Origin: Thiodiazotropha sp040506975
GTDB taxonomy: Bacteria > Pseudomonadota > Gammaproteobacteria > Chromatiales > Chromatiaceae
NCBI GenBank assembly: GCA_965211775.1
Contig: OZ242974.1
Location: 4,278,001-4,342,000, forward strand
Direction: 5' to 3'
Length of the DNA stretch: 64,000 bases
The stretch's first letter is position 1. Each line of letters begins with the position of its first letter. The notes beneath the pieces were generated by a model. It searched no databases and was not told where the DNA came from. It saw nothing but the letters and a program-made list of their open reading frames with translations. Shown here one piece after another: positions 39,162-48,465 of this stretch. Both the position numbers and the translations under genes were made by a program.

Positions 39162-39466
39162 AATAACCTTCCTTTTTTGTTGGTCTTGAGCGAGTATACT
39201 ATAGCCAATTTATTCGATTATTCACCCTACATTAGGAATTTTATTCTTATCCACAGCGAGAAATTGCCATAATTTTGACCGGCCGCTCAATCCCCCGATA
39301 AGTTCATCCAAAAAAGGCCTCGATCAATCTGTGAATTTTGACGGTTGTGCCGATAACGGAGAAGTTGCCACGTGTATGGTCAATAATCTGACAGCAACGC
39401 CACATTGTGGGAGGATTGATGTTGGATGAAAATGTTGACTAGTCAAGCAAGGAGCCATGAGGCACT
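39162..39466. other. Divergent intergenic region
   Basis: 305 bases between the PstS-like and SCO genes, holding both promoters. The SCO start follows AAGGAG. No other element is evident. Confidence 0.4.
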
Positions 39467-40060
39467 ATGTTTCGGATAATCTTTATCTTTATTGCGTTGC
39501 TCATCCTATTCTCATCCGCCGCATCGGATGATATTTCACAAGAAGATGAGATACTCAGTTCCCGCAGTGAGTCACCCGGCGGAGATTTCGTTCTCTATTC
39601 AAGTCAGGGCAAATTCTCATTGAAACAACTCAGAGGGAAAGTGGTACTGCTCTACTTCGGTTATACCAAATGCCCGGATGTCTGCCCCACCTCCCTCGCC
39701 ATTATCGCCCAGGCCTTGAATGAACTCAGCGAGGATGAGTTGAAATCGGTTCAGGGCGTGTTTATCAGCGTCGATCCCAAACGGGATAATTTTCAAGCAC
39801 TGCATGAGTATGCCAGTCACTTTCACCCCAACTTGTTGGGTGTCACCGGCAGCGAAAAGGACTTAGCCGAGGTGGCAAAGCGCTATGGCGCACAATACGA
39901 GGAAGTTGCACTTGAAGGATCCGACTTCGGTTATGCGGTCAACCACTCATCGGTAACCTACCTGATCACACCAGAGGGTGAATTACGCTTCATGTTTCCT
40001 CATCAAACACCCTCTTTCGTTATCCTGGAAGCGGTTCGATATCTACTGGCAGGCAAGTAG
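39467..40060 (+). CDS. SCO1/SenC family copper protein
   Basis: 197 residues: a signal peptide or anchor (IIFIFIALLILFSSAAS) and a thioredoxin fold. The copper ligands are C69 and C73 (GYTKCPDVCPTSL) and H160 (VNHSSVTYLI). SCO proteins deliver copper to, or reduce, the CuA site of cytochrome oxidase, and some act as general periplasmic redox proteins. No oxidase gene lies in the window. IS1380 copy 4 lies 168 bases downstream. Confidence 0.9.
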   Translation: MFRIIFIFIALLILFSSAASDDISQEDEILSSRSESPGGDFVLYSSQGKFSLKQLRGKVVLLYFGYTKCPDVCPTSLAIIAQALNELSEDELKSVQGVFISVDPKRDNFQALHEYASHFHPNLLGVTGSEKDLAEVAKRYGAQYEEVALEGSDFGYAVNHSSVTYLITPEGELRFMFPHQTPSFVILEAVRYLLAGK

Positions 40061-40228
40061 AAAACCGTATCACCGGATGTGACGGTAAAGGGGCTTTTTA
40101 GATTCGCAAATTATGCTGGCATTAGGGTTACTTAGTTGTCACCAACCCCTTTATTCACATTGATTAACATTTATCAGCACGCCTACTGATAGACTATAAT
40201 AATCGGACAATACTTTATGGGGGTTTAG

Positions 40229-41796
40229 CCCCAATATTTCACGCATTAAAAAGGCAAAATCCTGATACTTCGATATAATTCAGTTGCTTACACTGTAATC
40301 GAAAGGATTTTGCCTGTGACAAACTGTACCCAGACTGCCTTTGATTTTCCAGCCCTAAAACGCCGTAAGGTTCAAGCCGAGTTTTCCGGTGGCGATATCA
40401 CCTCGGACGGCGGCGTGTTGCTGCTGCGTGAGATCGACAGGCGTCTGGGATTGCTCGAGGCGGTTGATGCGGTCATCCCCGACCCGCGAGATCCCCGCTA
40501 TATTGAACACAGCCAGTTGAGCCTGTTGCGCCAGCGAGTCTATGGGCTCTGCCTGGGTTATGAAGATCTGAACGACCATCAGACACTACGCACCGACCCG
40601 GCCCTACAGAGCTCGATCGAACGCGAGGAGGTACTGGGCAGCCAGTCGACACTTTGTCGGCTGGAGAACCGGGTCGATCGCCGGGTTGCCGTTGATGTCC
40701 ACAACCTACTGCTCGAGCAGTTCATTGCCTCATATGATGCACCACCCGATGAGCTGATCCTGGATTTCGACGCCACGGATGATCCGGTGCATGGCCGCCA
40801 GGAAGGCCGCTTCTTTCACGGCTACTACGATCACTACTGCTTCCTGCCCCTGTATGTCTTTTGTGGCGATCAACTGCTGGTGAGTTATCTGCGGCCCAGC
40901 CGGATCGATGCGCCCAAGCATGCCTGGGCGATTCTGGCGCTGTTGGTCAAACGCCTGCGCCGGGCTTGGCCTGAAGTGCGTATCATCTTTCGGGGCGATA
41001 GCGGCTTTTGCCGTCACCACATGCTCAGCTGGTGCGAGCGCAACGCTGTGGGCTATATCGTGGGCATCGCCAAGAATGACGCCTTGCTGCGGTGTATCCG
41101 TGAGCCCATGCAGTGGGTTGAGGAACTGGCGAAGCGAACCGGCATGAAGATGCGGGAATTCTTTCAGTTTCACTATGCCGCCAGCACCTGGAAGACGCGT
41201 CGCAAGGTGATCGCCAAACTGGAGGTCACCGACAAGGGGCCAAATCCACGCTTCATCGTCACCAACCTGGCCGGCGACAAACAGCGCCTTTACGATGACC
41301 TCTACTGCGCCCGTGGTGACATGGAGAACCGAATCAAGGAGCAGCAACTGGGGCTGTTCGCCGATCGCACCAGCGCGCATTACTGGTGGGCCAATCAGTT
41401 TCGTCTACTGCTGTCCAGTCTGGCCTATGTGCTGATGGAGGCCATCCGGCGCCTCGCGCTGAAGGGCACGGAACTGGCGCGTGCACAGATGACCACGATC
41501 CGGCTCAAACTGTTCAAGATCGGGGCGGTCATCATTCGCAACACGCGACGGATCCGCTTCCTGCTCTCCAGCACCTATCCCTATCAGGCGCTGTTTTTCC
41601 AGGTGGCGGCACGACTCAAGCCGGGATAGCCCGACAGAGTGCTGCCCCGGCACGTTGATCAACAATGGGGGTAAGGGGGAGTCTGCCCGGAGGGTGGAAA
41701 ATCAGGGCTTGATAGAGGTTTGGTTCCCAGTGAGGGCAAACCATCCAAGCTTGGCCATATCACCGGCTAAATTTAAAAACGGATGAAACATGCGGG
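40229..41796 (+). mobile_element. IS1380-type insertion sequence, copy 4
   Basis: 1568 bp, with TTAG on both sides (40225-40228 and 41797-41800). It faces copy 5 in inverted orientation across 1.2 kb. Confidence 0.95.
40316..41629 (+). CDS. IS1380 family transposase, copy 4
   Basis: 437 residues, protein identical to copy 1. One base just after the stop differs (CCGACAG in place of CCGGCAG). Confidence 0.93.
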   Translation: MTNCTQTAFDFPALKRRKVQAEFSGGDITSDGGVLLLREIDRRLGLLEAVDAVIPDPRDPRYIEHSQLSLLRQRVYGLCLGYEDLNDHQTLRTDPALQSSIEREEVLGSQSTLCRLENRVDRRVAVDVHNLLLEQFIASYDAPPDELILDFDATDDPVHGRQEGRFFHGYYDHYCFLPLYVFCGDQLLVSYLRPSRIDAPKHAWAILALLVKRLRRAWPEVRIIFRGDSGFCRHHMLSWCERNAVGYIVGIAKNDALLRCIREPMQWVEELAKRTGMKMREFFQFHYAASTWKTRRKVIAKLEVTDKGPNPRFIVTNLAGDKQRLYDDLYCARGDMENRIKEQQLGLFADRTSAHYWWANQFRLLLSSLAYVLMEAIRRLALKGTELARAQMTTIRLKLFKIGAVIIRNTRRIRFLLSSTYPYQALFFQVAARLKPG

Positions 41797-41802
41797 TTAG
41801 GG

Positions 41803-41982
41803 ATGGCTAATCAAATACCGTATTCCGAACCCGAACGGCGCATCGAGCAGCGCAGAAGGATTGCTGATCGCCGTGAGTTGATAAGATTCGAACCCGACAA
41901 AGAGCCTCGTCGAAGAGGACATGGACGCCGCAAAGGTGAGATAAATGACCCCTGGAATCGGCTGGATAGAGACTGTAAATAA
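41803..41982 (+). CDS. Small arginine-rich protein (59 residues)
   Basis: A reading frame with ATG 41803 and stop TAA 41980-41982. The product is highly charged, with repeated RR pairs (EQRRRIADRRELIRFEPDKE, then PRRRGHGRRKG), and ends NDPWNRLDRD. The RR-x-G/D-RR spacing resembles small uncharacterised proteins of sulfur-oxidising Gammaproteobacteria; that is recollection of a pattern, not a search result. The ATG lies two bases after the IS1380 target duplication, so its promoter and ribosome-binding site are now IS sequence and the N-terminus may be truncated. Confidence 0.5.
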   Translation: MANQIPYSEPERRIEQRRRIADRRELIRFEPDKEPRRRGHGRRKGEINDPWNRLDRDCK

Positions 41983-42102
41983 TTCTGTGTAACTGCCAAG
42001 TTCAAATGTAATCCTACAGACCCCACCTCGCGATGTCGCCCTTTCCCTTCTTCTAACACCACATTCAACAGCTTGTCCGCTGTAATGTTTTGTTAGAAGC
42101 TT

Positions 42103-42783
42103 TTACGCGCATTCAAACCACTCCAATGGATGTGGTAATGTCATGGCAGAATATTCAATGTGAATAATCCTTCTATGGTCTGGGTGGACTGCCTTCCGAG
42201 ATGAGTGGAATAGCAGAGGATTCATCAGCAGAACGTCACCTGGATTAGCTCCACACTCAACCACAGTAGAATTACTAACTATTTTTACTATTTCACTAGA
42301 TTTGACTCTTCCATCTCTGTGTGTACCTGGTACAACTCGTAGAGTACCTGTTTCAGTATTTGCTTTATCAAGATGAATTCTTAATGTTAAAGTATTAGCT
42401 AAATATTTAGCAGGAGGCTCAACATGGACCACACCTTGTTTTTCGGTCCAAGGGCCAAAGCCACTGATTTTATGTTTAGTTTTTAGTGCTATGGATGTAT
42501 CTTGATGCCAAGCTACATTCCAGTTTGCACCTTCTATTTTATCAAAGGACACTGACCTAACTGGGCGTGCATTATTTCCCAATATTTTTTTTGCTATATC
42601 TAATAATGGGGAAGATGACGCCATTCTTTTGATGTATGGCACTTTATTCATCAAATCTCTTATCCCATAATTATTTGGTTTTCCCTCAAAATTAGACAGT
42701 TCATTCAGCAGAGTGATTACGTTTTCATCACTAAATGCACCCTGAATCATATAGTATCCGTCTCTACTATATTCTTGTTTCAT
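42103..42783 (-). CDS. Phytanoyl-CoA dioxygenase (PhyH) family protein
   Basis: A 226-residue Fe(II)/2-oxoglutarate-dependent oxygenase. The metal site is HQDTS (His and Asp), with the distal His in LLFHSSRKA and the 2-oxoglutarate-binding Arg in DHRRIIHIEY. Family members hydroxylate small molecules, including ectoine, natural product intermediates and lipids, so the substrate is open. The gene is visibly richer in A+T than its neighbours and sits alone between two inverted IS1380 copies, which suggests recent acquisition. Confidence 0.82.
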   Translation of the reverse strand: MKQEYSRDGYYMIQGAFSDENVITLLNELSNFEGKPNNYGIRDLMNKVPYIKRMASSSPLLDIAKKILGNNARPVRSVSFDKIEGANWNVAWHQDTSIALKTKHKISGFGPWTEKQGVVHVEPPAKYLANTLTLRIHLDKANTETGTLRVVPGTHRDGRVKSSEIVKIVSNSTVVECGANPGDVLLMNPLLFHSSRKAVHPDHRRIIHIEYSAMTLPHPLEWFECA

Positions 42784-42988
42784 GTTTTTTCTCTTTTGCT
42801 TCTAACTATGTGTGGGAGAATGGGATATGAATTGAACAACCTCCCTGTTTAATTAATTTTCTACACTAATTTTCATCAGCTTGCCAGTCATTATCCCGTG
42901 ACATACTCATCCAGTCGGGAAATGGCCATCGCGGGTTTTCGGGCAAGTCGCCTCCTATCACGCGATTCAGTAATTTTTTAAGTCTTAG

Positions 42989-44556
42989 CCCGCATGTTTC
43001 ATCCGTTTTTAAATTTAGCCGGTGATATGGCCAAGCTTGGATGGTTTGCCCTCACTGGGAACCAAACCTCTATCAAGCCCTGATTTTCCACCCTCCGGGC
43101 AGACTCCCCCTTACCCCCATTGTTGATCAACGTGCCGGGGCAGCACTCTGCCGGGCTATCCCGGCTTGAGTCGTGCCGCCACCTGGAAAAACAGCGCCTG
43201 ATAGGGATAGGTGCTGGAGAGCAGGAAGCGGATCCGTCGCGTGTTGCGAATGATGACCGCCCCGATCTTGAACAGTTTGAGCCGGATCGTGGTCATCTGT
43301 GCACGCGCCAGTTCCGTGCCCTTCAGCGCGAGGCGCCGGATGGCCTCCATCAGCACATAGGCCAGACTGGACAGCAGTAGACGAAACTGATTGGCCCACC
43401 AGTAATGCGCGCTGGTGCGATCGGCGAACAGCCCCAGTTGCTGCTCCTTGATTCGGTTCTCCATGTCACCACGGGCGCAGTAGAGGTCATCGTAAAGGCG
43501 CTGTTTGTCGCCGGCCAGGTTGGTGACGATGAAGCGTGGATTTGGCCCCTTGTCGGTGACCTCCAGTTTGGCGATCACCTTGCGACGCGTCTTCCAGGTG
43601 CTGGCGGCATAGTGAAACTGAAAGAATTCCCGCATCTTCATGCCGGTTCGCTTCGCCAGTTCCTCAACCCACTGCATGGGCTCACGGATACACCGCAGCA
43701 AGGCGTCATTCTTGGCGATGCCCACGATATAGCCCACAGCGTTGCGCTCGCACCAGCTGAGCATGTGGTGACGGCAAAAGCCGCTATCGCCCCGAAAGAT
43801 GATACGCACTTCAGGCCAAGCCCGGCGCAGGCGTTTGACCAACAGCGCCAGAATCGCCCAGGCATGCTTGAGCGCATCGATCCGGCTGGGCCGCAGATAA
43901 CTCACCAGCAGTTGATCGCCACAAAAGACATACAGGGGCAGGAAGCAGTAGTGATCGTAGTAGCCGTGAAAGAAGCGGCCTTCCTGGCGGCCATGCACCG
44001 GATCATCCGTGGCGTCGAAATCCAGGATCAGCTCATCGGGTGGTGCATCATATGAGGCAATGAACTGCTCGAGCAGTAGGTTGTGGACATCAACGGCAAC
44101 CCGGCGATCGACCCGGTTCTCCAGCCGACAAAGTGTCGACTGGCTGCCCAGTACCTCCTCGCGTTCGATCGAGCTCTGTAGGGCCGGGTCGGTGCGTAGT
44201 GTCTGATGGTCGTTCAGATCTTCATAACCCAGGCAGAGCCCATAGACTCGCTGGCGCAACAGGCTCAACTGGCTGTGTTCAATATAGCGGGGATCTCGCG
44301 GGTCGGGGATGACCGCATCAACCGCCTCGAGCAATCCCAGACGCCTGTCGATCTCACGCAGCAGCAACACGCCGCCGTCCGAGGTGATATCGCCACCGGA
44401 AAACTCGGCTTGAACCTTACGGCGTTTTAGGGCTGGAAAATCAAAGGCAGTCTGGGTGCAGTTTGTCACAGGCAAAATCCTTTCGATTACAGTGTAAGCA
44501 ACTGAATTATATCGAAGTATCAGGATTTTGCCTTTTTAATGCGTGAAATATTGGGG
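42989..44556 (-). mobile_element. IS1380-type insertion sequence, copy 5
   Basis: 1568 bp, with TTAG on both sides (42985-42988 and 44557-44560), the same duplication sequence as copy 4. Confidence 0.95.
43156..44469 (-). CDS. IS1380 family transposase, copy 5
   Basis: 437 residues. It differs from copy 1 by Pro to Leu at residue 200 (RIDALKHAW), just before the second catalytic Asp region; activity may be affected. Confidence 0.92.
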   Translation of the reverse strand: MTNCTQTAFDFPALKRRKVQAEFSGGDITSDGGVLLLREIDRRLGLLEAVDAVIPDPRDPRYIEHSQLSLLRQRVYGLCLGYEDLNDHQTLRTDPALQSSIEREEVLGSQSTLCRLENRVDRRVAVDVHNLLLEQFIASYDAPPDELILDFDATDDPVHGRQEGRFFHGYYDHYCFLPLYVFCGDQLLVSYLRPSRIDALKHAWAILALLVKRLRRAWPEVRIIFRGDSGFCRHHMLSWCERNAVGYIVGIAKNDALLRCIREPMQWVEELAKRTGMKMREFFQFHYAASTWKTRRKVIAKLEVTDKGPNPRFIVTNLAGDKQRLYDDLYCARGDMENRIKEQQLGLFADRTSAHYWWANQFRLLLSSLAYVLMEAIRRLALKGTELARAQMTTIRLKLFKIGAVIIRNTRRIRFLLSSTYPYQALFFQVAARLKPG

Positions 44557-44569
44557 TTAGCCGGAATGA

Positions 44570-44597
44570 AAATACTCCTCATTCTTATGGAGTATTT
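44570..44597 (-). terminator. Hairpin downstream of arsJ
   Basis: Perfect 9-bp inverted repeat AAATACTCC/GGAGTATTT with a 10-base loop, located 130 bases beyond the arsJ stop. Read leftward, the stem ends in TATTTTC, which would fit a weak terminator of the arsenic operon. Confidence 0.4.
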
Positions 44598-44723
44598 GAG
44601 GCTCAACAGGGTGATGTCAGGCGACAACGTTGTCCTCTGAATATAGTCATGAGGTAGAAATATGCATGCCCGCATGCAGCAACTGGGAGGCTTCCCGGAT
44701 ATAATTGTCACGCCGGCCGGATA

Positions 44724-45944
44724 TTACGACCGCTGCCTCGCCACTTCCCTTTTAATCTCCGGCAACCCAAACGAAAGCAGGGCCGCCGCAAGCACAAACC
44801 CCGCCGACCACCAGAGGCAGCCGGTGAGTCCGTGATGTTGATAGATCAGCCCCGAGAGCACCGTCCCCAGAAGCCGTCCGCCGGCATTGGCCATGTAGTA
44901 GAAGCCCACGTTCATCGCCACTTTTTCGTGATCGGAGTAGGCCAGGATCAGGTAGGAGTGGACGGCGGAGTTGACGGCGAAGACCGCGCCGAAGAGGATC
45001 AGGCCGATCACCAGCACATAGTCGGCGGGCCAGCCCATGTTCAGTCCGGCGGCGATGGCGATGGGGAACAGGGCCAGCAGGAAGGCCCACAGCCTTGCCG
45101 TGCCGCCGCCGGGGCCCTGGCCGTGGTGGCTGCGTTTGACCAGCCTGGGCACGCTGGCCTGGACGATGCCGTAGCCGATGATCCAGAGCGCCATGTAACC
45201 GCCCACCTGGGTGAACGTCCAGCCGAGCACTTGGTAGAGAAAGACCGGCAGGCCCACCACGAACCAGACATCGCGGGAGCCGAAGAGGAAGAAGCGCGCC
45301 GCCGAGAGCCAGTTGATGGCGGCGATGTTGGAGAAGACCTGGGTGAATTTCGGCTTCGACTTCATCTTGCCGAGACCGCTGGGCAGGAGAAAGGCGGTGA
45401 CGATCAGGACCAGCAGCAGCATCGCCGCCAGTATCGCCAATGCGCCGCGGAAGCCGACCAGCTCCAGCAGTGCGGCGCCGATGAAGTAACCGCCGCCCTT
45501 GAGGGCGTTCTTGGAGCCGGTGAGCAGCGCCACCCACTTGAACAGCTTGGTCTCGCTGCCGTCCTTCACCATGGTCTTCACCGACGCCTTCGCCGACATC
45601 TTGTTCAGGTCCTTGGCGATGCCCGAGAGGGCCTGGGCGAACATCACGTAGGGCACCGAGAGCCAGGGATCGGGCACGGTGAGCAGCAATAACGCCACCA
45701 CCTGCAGCCCCATGCCGATGTGCATGGTCAGGTTGAGGCCGATACGCGCGCCCAGCCAGCCGCCGACCAGGTTGGTGACGATGCCGAAGAACTCGTAGAA
45801 GAGAAACAGCATCGCCACTTCGAAGGGGGAGTAGCCCAGCAGGTGGAAGTAGAGCACCACCAGCATGCGGATGGCGCCGTCGGTGACGGTGAAGGCCCAG
45901 TAACCGCCGGTGACGACCAGGTAGTTGCGCAGCCCCTGCTCCAT
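44724..45944 (-). CDS. arsJ: Organoarsenical efflux MFS transporter ArsJ
   Basis: 406 residues from ATG 45944 (MEQGLRNYLVVTGGYWAFT); the longer frame to 46001 would run back into the upstream gene. About twelve membrane segments. The signature region AKDLNKMSAKASVKTMV and the N-terminal DGAIRMLVVLYFHLLGYSP match ArsJ, which exports 1-arseno-3-phosphoglycerate. Its start overlaps the stop of the GAPDH gene by one base (TGATG), so the two are coupled: the enzyme makes the unstable arsenate ester and ArsJ expels it. Confidence 0.9.
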   Translation of the reverse strand: MEQGLRNYLVVTGGYWAFTVTDGAIRMLVVLYFHLLGYSPFEVAMLFLFYEFFGIVTNLVGGWLGARIGLNLTMHIGMGLQVVALLLLTVPDPWLSVPYVMFAQALSGIAKDLNKMSAKASVKTMVKDGSETKLFKWVALLTGSKNALKGGGYFIGAALLELVGFRGALAILAAMLLLVLIVTAFLLPSGLGKMKSKPKFTQVFSNIAAINWLSAARFFLFGSRDVWFVVGLPVFLYQVLGWTFTQVGGYMALWIIGYGIVQASVPRLVKRSHHGQGPGGGTARLWAFLLALFPIAIAAGLNMGWPADYVLVIGLILFGAVFAVNSAVHSYLILAYSDHEKVAMNVGFYYMANAGGRLLGTVLSGLIYQHHGLTGCLWWSAGFVLAAALLSFGLPEIKREVARQRS

Positions 45945-46981
45945 CAAAGGAGGCCCACCACCTTGCGCGTCAGGTCGACCAGCCGATTGACATAGCCCCA
46001 CTCGTTGTCATACCAGGCGTAGATCTTCACCAGGGAGCCGTCGACCACCATGGTGGAGGGGGCATCGACCACGGATGAACGCGCCTCGTTGACATAATCG
46101 ACGGAGACGAGTGGCCGCTCCTCGTAACCGAGGATACCCTTCAGCTCCCCTTCCGCCGCCGCTTTGAAATACCCGTTGATCTCCTCCGCCGTGACATCGC
46201 GGGCGGCATGGAAGACGAAATCGGTGAGGGAGCCGTTGAGCAGCGGCACCCGCACCGCATGACCGTTCAGTTTGCCCTCGAGCTCGGGAAATATCTTGGT
46301 GATCGCCTTCGCCGAGCCGGTGGTGGTGGGGATCAGGGACTGACCGCAGGCGCGGGCGCGGCGCAGGTCCTTGTGCCCTTTGTCGACGATGATCTGGGTG
46401 TTGGTGATGTCGTGGATGGTGGTCATGCAGCCCTGCTCGATCCCGACCTTTTCATGCATCACCTTGACCACCGGCGCCAGACAGTTGGTGGTGCAGGACG
46501 CGGCGGTGATCAAGTGGTGCCTGTCCGGCTCGTAACGATCGTCGTTGATGCCGTAGACGATGTTCAGCGCCCCTTCGGTGGGCGCGGCGACGATGACCTT
46601 TTTCACGCCCTGGTCGAAATAGGCCTGCAACGTCTCGGGGCGCTTGTGGTGTTTGCCGGTGGCCTCGATGACGATGTCGCAATCTGACCAGTCGGCAGTG
46701 GCGATCTCCGGGTTCGCGCTGTAAGCGAGCCGCTCCTGCCCCACGACAACGTCTCCCCCTTGGGCCGTGCACGCCACATCCCAGGTGCCATGCACCGAAT
46801 CGAACTGCAGCAGATGGGCCGAGCAGGCCGCATCGCCGGCGATCTCGTTGACGCGCACGAACGCCAGCGAATCCTCACCCCAGCCGGCGCGCAACGCGAG
46901 GCGCCCCATGCGGCCAAAACCGTTTATTCCAATCTTCGCTTTCAGATGATCAATATAAGCCTCATCAAGCAGACTATGCAA
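45944..46981 (-). CDS. ArsJ-associated glyceraldehyde-3-phosphate dehydrogenase
   Basis: 345 residues. The NAD motif is GINGFGRMGR (18-27), the catalytic cysteine C163 lies in ASCTTNC, and WYDNEWGYVNRL is near the end. With arsenate in place of phosphate it forms 1-arseno-3-phosphoglycerate, the substrate of ArsJ. The start is TTG at 46981, seven bases after AGG and directly after an in-frame stop, so no longer form is possible. It is distinct from the housekeeping enzyme by context. No arsR or arsC is adjacent, so its control is unclear. Confidence 0.88.
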   Translation of the reverse strand: MHSLLDEAYIDHLKAKIGINGFGRMGRLALRAGWGEDSLAFVRVNEIAGDAACSAHLLQFDSVHGTWDVACTAQGGDVVVGQERLAYSANPEIATADWSDCDIVIEATGKHHKRPETLQAYFDQGVKKVIVAAPTEGALNIVYGINDDRYEPDRHHLITAASCTTNCLAPVVKVMHEKVGIEQGCMTTIHDITNTQIIVDKGHKDLRRARACGQSLIPTTTGSAKAITKIFPELEGKLNGHAVRVPLLNGSLTDFVFHAARDVTAEEINGYFKAAAEGELKGILGYEERPLVSVDYVNEARSSVVDAPSTMVVDGSLVKIYAWYDNEWGYVNRLVDLTRKVVGLL

Positions 46982-47006
46982 TCAGAATCCTATCTCTAAC
47001 ATCGGC

Positions 47007-47091
47007 TTAGGGCCTGTCAACACTGATTACCGCGAATCGACGCCAAAAAGATTTAGGCGACATGCCCTCATGGATCCTGCGCAACAGGCCC
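47007..47091. repeat. Short element bounded by GGGCCTGT inverted repeats
   Basis: GGGCCTGT (47010-47017) and its inverse ACAGGCCC (47084-47091) bound about 82 bases. The 16-base left edge TTAGGGCCTGTCAACA recurs, with one change, at 37158-37173. The size and inverted ends would fit a small non-coding mobile repeat. It lies between the GAPDH and PhoX-like genes. Confidence 0.4.
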
Positions 47092-47127
47092 TGGAGGGAT
47101 TGCGTATTGGATGATTTAAATCGTCAC

Positions 47128-48465
47128 TTACGGATTTGCGTTTGTTTGTGATGACTTGCGGCCTTGGCGCCCGATGGCCCAGGTGCCGTCGCCATCCTCC
47201 GCGGCCGAATGTTGCACATTGACATACAAGGTGTCGGGATCTTCGGGACTGAAGTAGATACCCGTGCCCTCCGCATCGGGGTCGGTCAGGGAAGCAAACA
47301 GGGTGACGGATCGGGATGCCCCGAACTCATTGGTCACTTGGCTGGCGAACCAGATATCCGATGGATTGTTGTCCTCGATCATCACAAGGTCGCCGTTCGG
47401 CGCTTCAGCAAGGTTGTCCACGCTGTCGAAACCCGAACGGTGTCCCTCCTCGCCCGGCCTGCCGATCTCCACCGGCGCATTCACCCCCGGCTTGACGAAA
47501 TTGCTCACCTGCATGGTGCGAAGATCGATGGCGATAACGCGACCTTCGTAAAGTTCCGAGGTAAAAACGAGCCGACCGCGCCTATCGGCTTTCGTATCTC
47601 TGGGCCCCTCGGTGATGGCGACATAGAGGGTATCCCCGATGATCTCCAGGTCCTCGGGGCGCTGGTAGCTCTGACCTCCCGCGGCGCTGCCCGATTCCCT
47701 GGCTTTCAGGGGATCGATGGGGCCAACCCACTCGCCAAGTCCCACACCATCCATGCCGTTCACCTTCAAGGCATAGAGTGAACCGGCCTTGAGATCACCC
47801 GCAACATCGGGCACGAACCTGTAGACACCTCCGCCGCAGGGCGTGACACCGCTGCAACCTGAGGTACGGCCACGATACTCATCCACCAGATAGACATTGC
47901 CGTCGCGGTCCAGGTCTATGCCTTCATGGGCAAGACGACCTAGAAGGGGTCTGTCCACAACCTTTCCGGCCGTTGTCAGGTCATCCTCCAGAAAGAGTTC
48001 GAACAGGCGGCCGCCGGTAACCTCTTCGGCAAACAGGATGGTGCCCCAGGGAGTCCAGCGGATACCGTCGAGGGCGTCATAGTCGGGGGACTGTGCCAGG
48101 ATGCGGGTCTCGCCGCTCTTGAGATCGACCACACTGACGGTGCCGCCTTCCGGCTGGTTGTTCGGGCTGCGCAGTTCATGGGTTCGGTAGAGATAACCTC
48201 CTTTCTCAGGTCCGGTCTCATTCACCGTATTCATGTCATGCCAGTCATTGCGGCCGCCATCGTAGATATTCAGGTCGGTCTCATCGGAGACCACCCACTG
48301 TTTAAAGCCCTTTGGCACTTTCCAGGGAGAAGCCGCTATCCAATCGGCGGAATTGGCGGAGGTGTCGAGGGGGATGAAATTGAAGCCATCAATCCCATCC
48401 GGCTCGGCCAAACCGGAAAACGACAGGGCGGCGAGTGCAACAGCCAACATTTCACATCGGTACAT
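47128..48465 (-). CDS. PhoX-like (DUF839) secreted phosphatase-family protein
   Basis: 445 residues from ATG 48465, where the signal peptide MYRCEMLAVALAALSFSGLA begins. A longer frame to 48582 lacks an export signal at its start. The beta-propeller pattern of PhoX/DUF839 is clear: DALDGIRWTPWGTILFAEEV, HEGIDLDRDGNVYLVDEYRG, QRPEDLEI, and VDNLAEAPNGDLVMIEDN, with acidic residues that bind Ca or Fe in PhoX. It is shorter than typical PhoX alkaline phosphatases, so phosphomonoesterase activity is not certain. It is a single gene, divergent from the molybdate transporter. Confidence 0.78.
   Translation of the reverse strand: MYRCEMLAVALAALSFSGLAEPDGIDGFNFIPLDTSANSADWIAASPWKVPKGFKQWVVSDETDLNIYDGGRNDWHDMNTVNETGPEKGGYLYRTHELRSPNNQPEGGTVSVVDLKSGETRILAQSPDYDALDGIRWTPWGTILFAEEVTGGRLFELFLEDDLTTAGKVVDRPLLGRLAHEGIDLDRDGNVYLVDEYRGRTSGCSGVTPCGGGVYRFVPDVAGDLKAGSLYALKVNGMDGVGLGEWVGPIDPLKARESGSAAGGQSYQRPEDLEIIGDTLYVAITEGPRDTKADRRGRLVFTSELYEGRVIAIDLRTMQVSNFVKPGVNAPVEIGRPGEEGHRSGFDSVDNLAEAPNGDLVMIEDNNPSDIWFASQVTNEFGASRSVTLFASLTDPDAEGTGIYFSPEDPDTLYVNVQHSAAEDGDGTWAIGRQGRKSSQTNANP

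Noticed and set aside
44520..44711. 63-codon leftward frame at the IS1380 copy 5 edge
   Set aside because: It straddles the IS end and non-coding DNA and has no ribosome-binding site or homology.
44832..45692. 286-codon frame opposite arsJ, rich in His, Gln, Asp and Gly
   Set aside because: Antisense to a clear MFS transporter; the composition is that of reversed hydrophobic codons.
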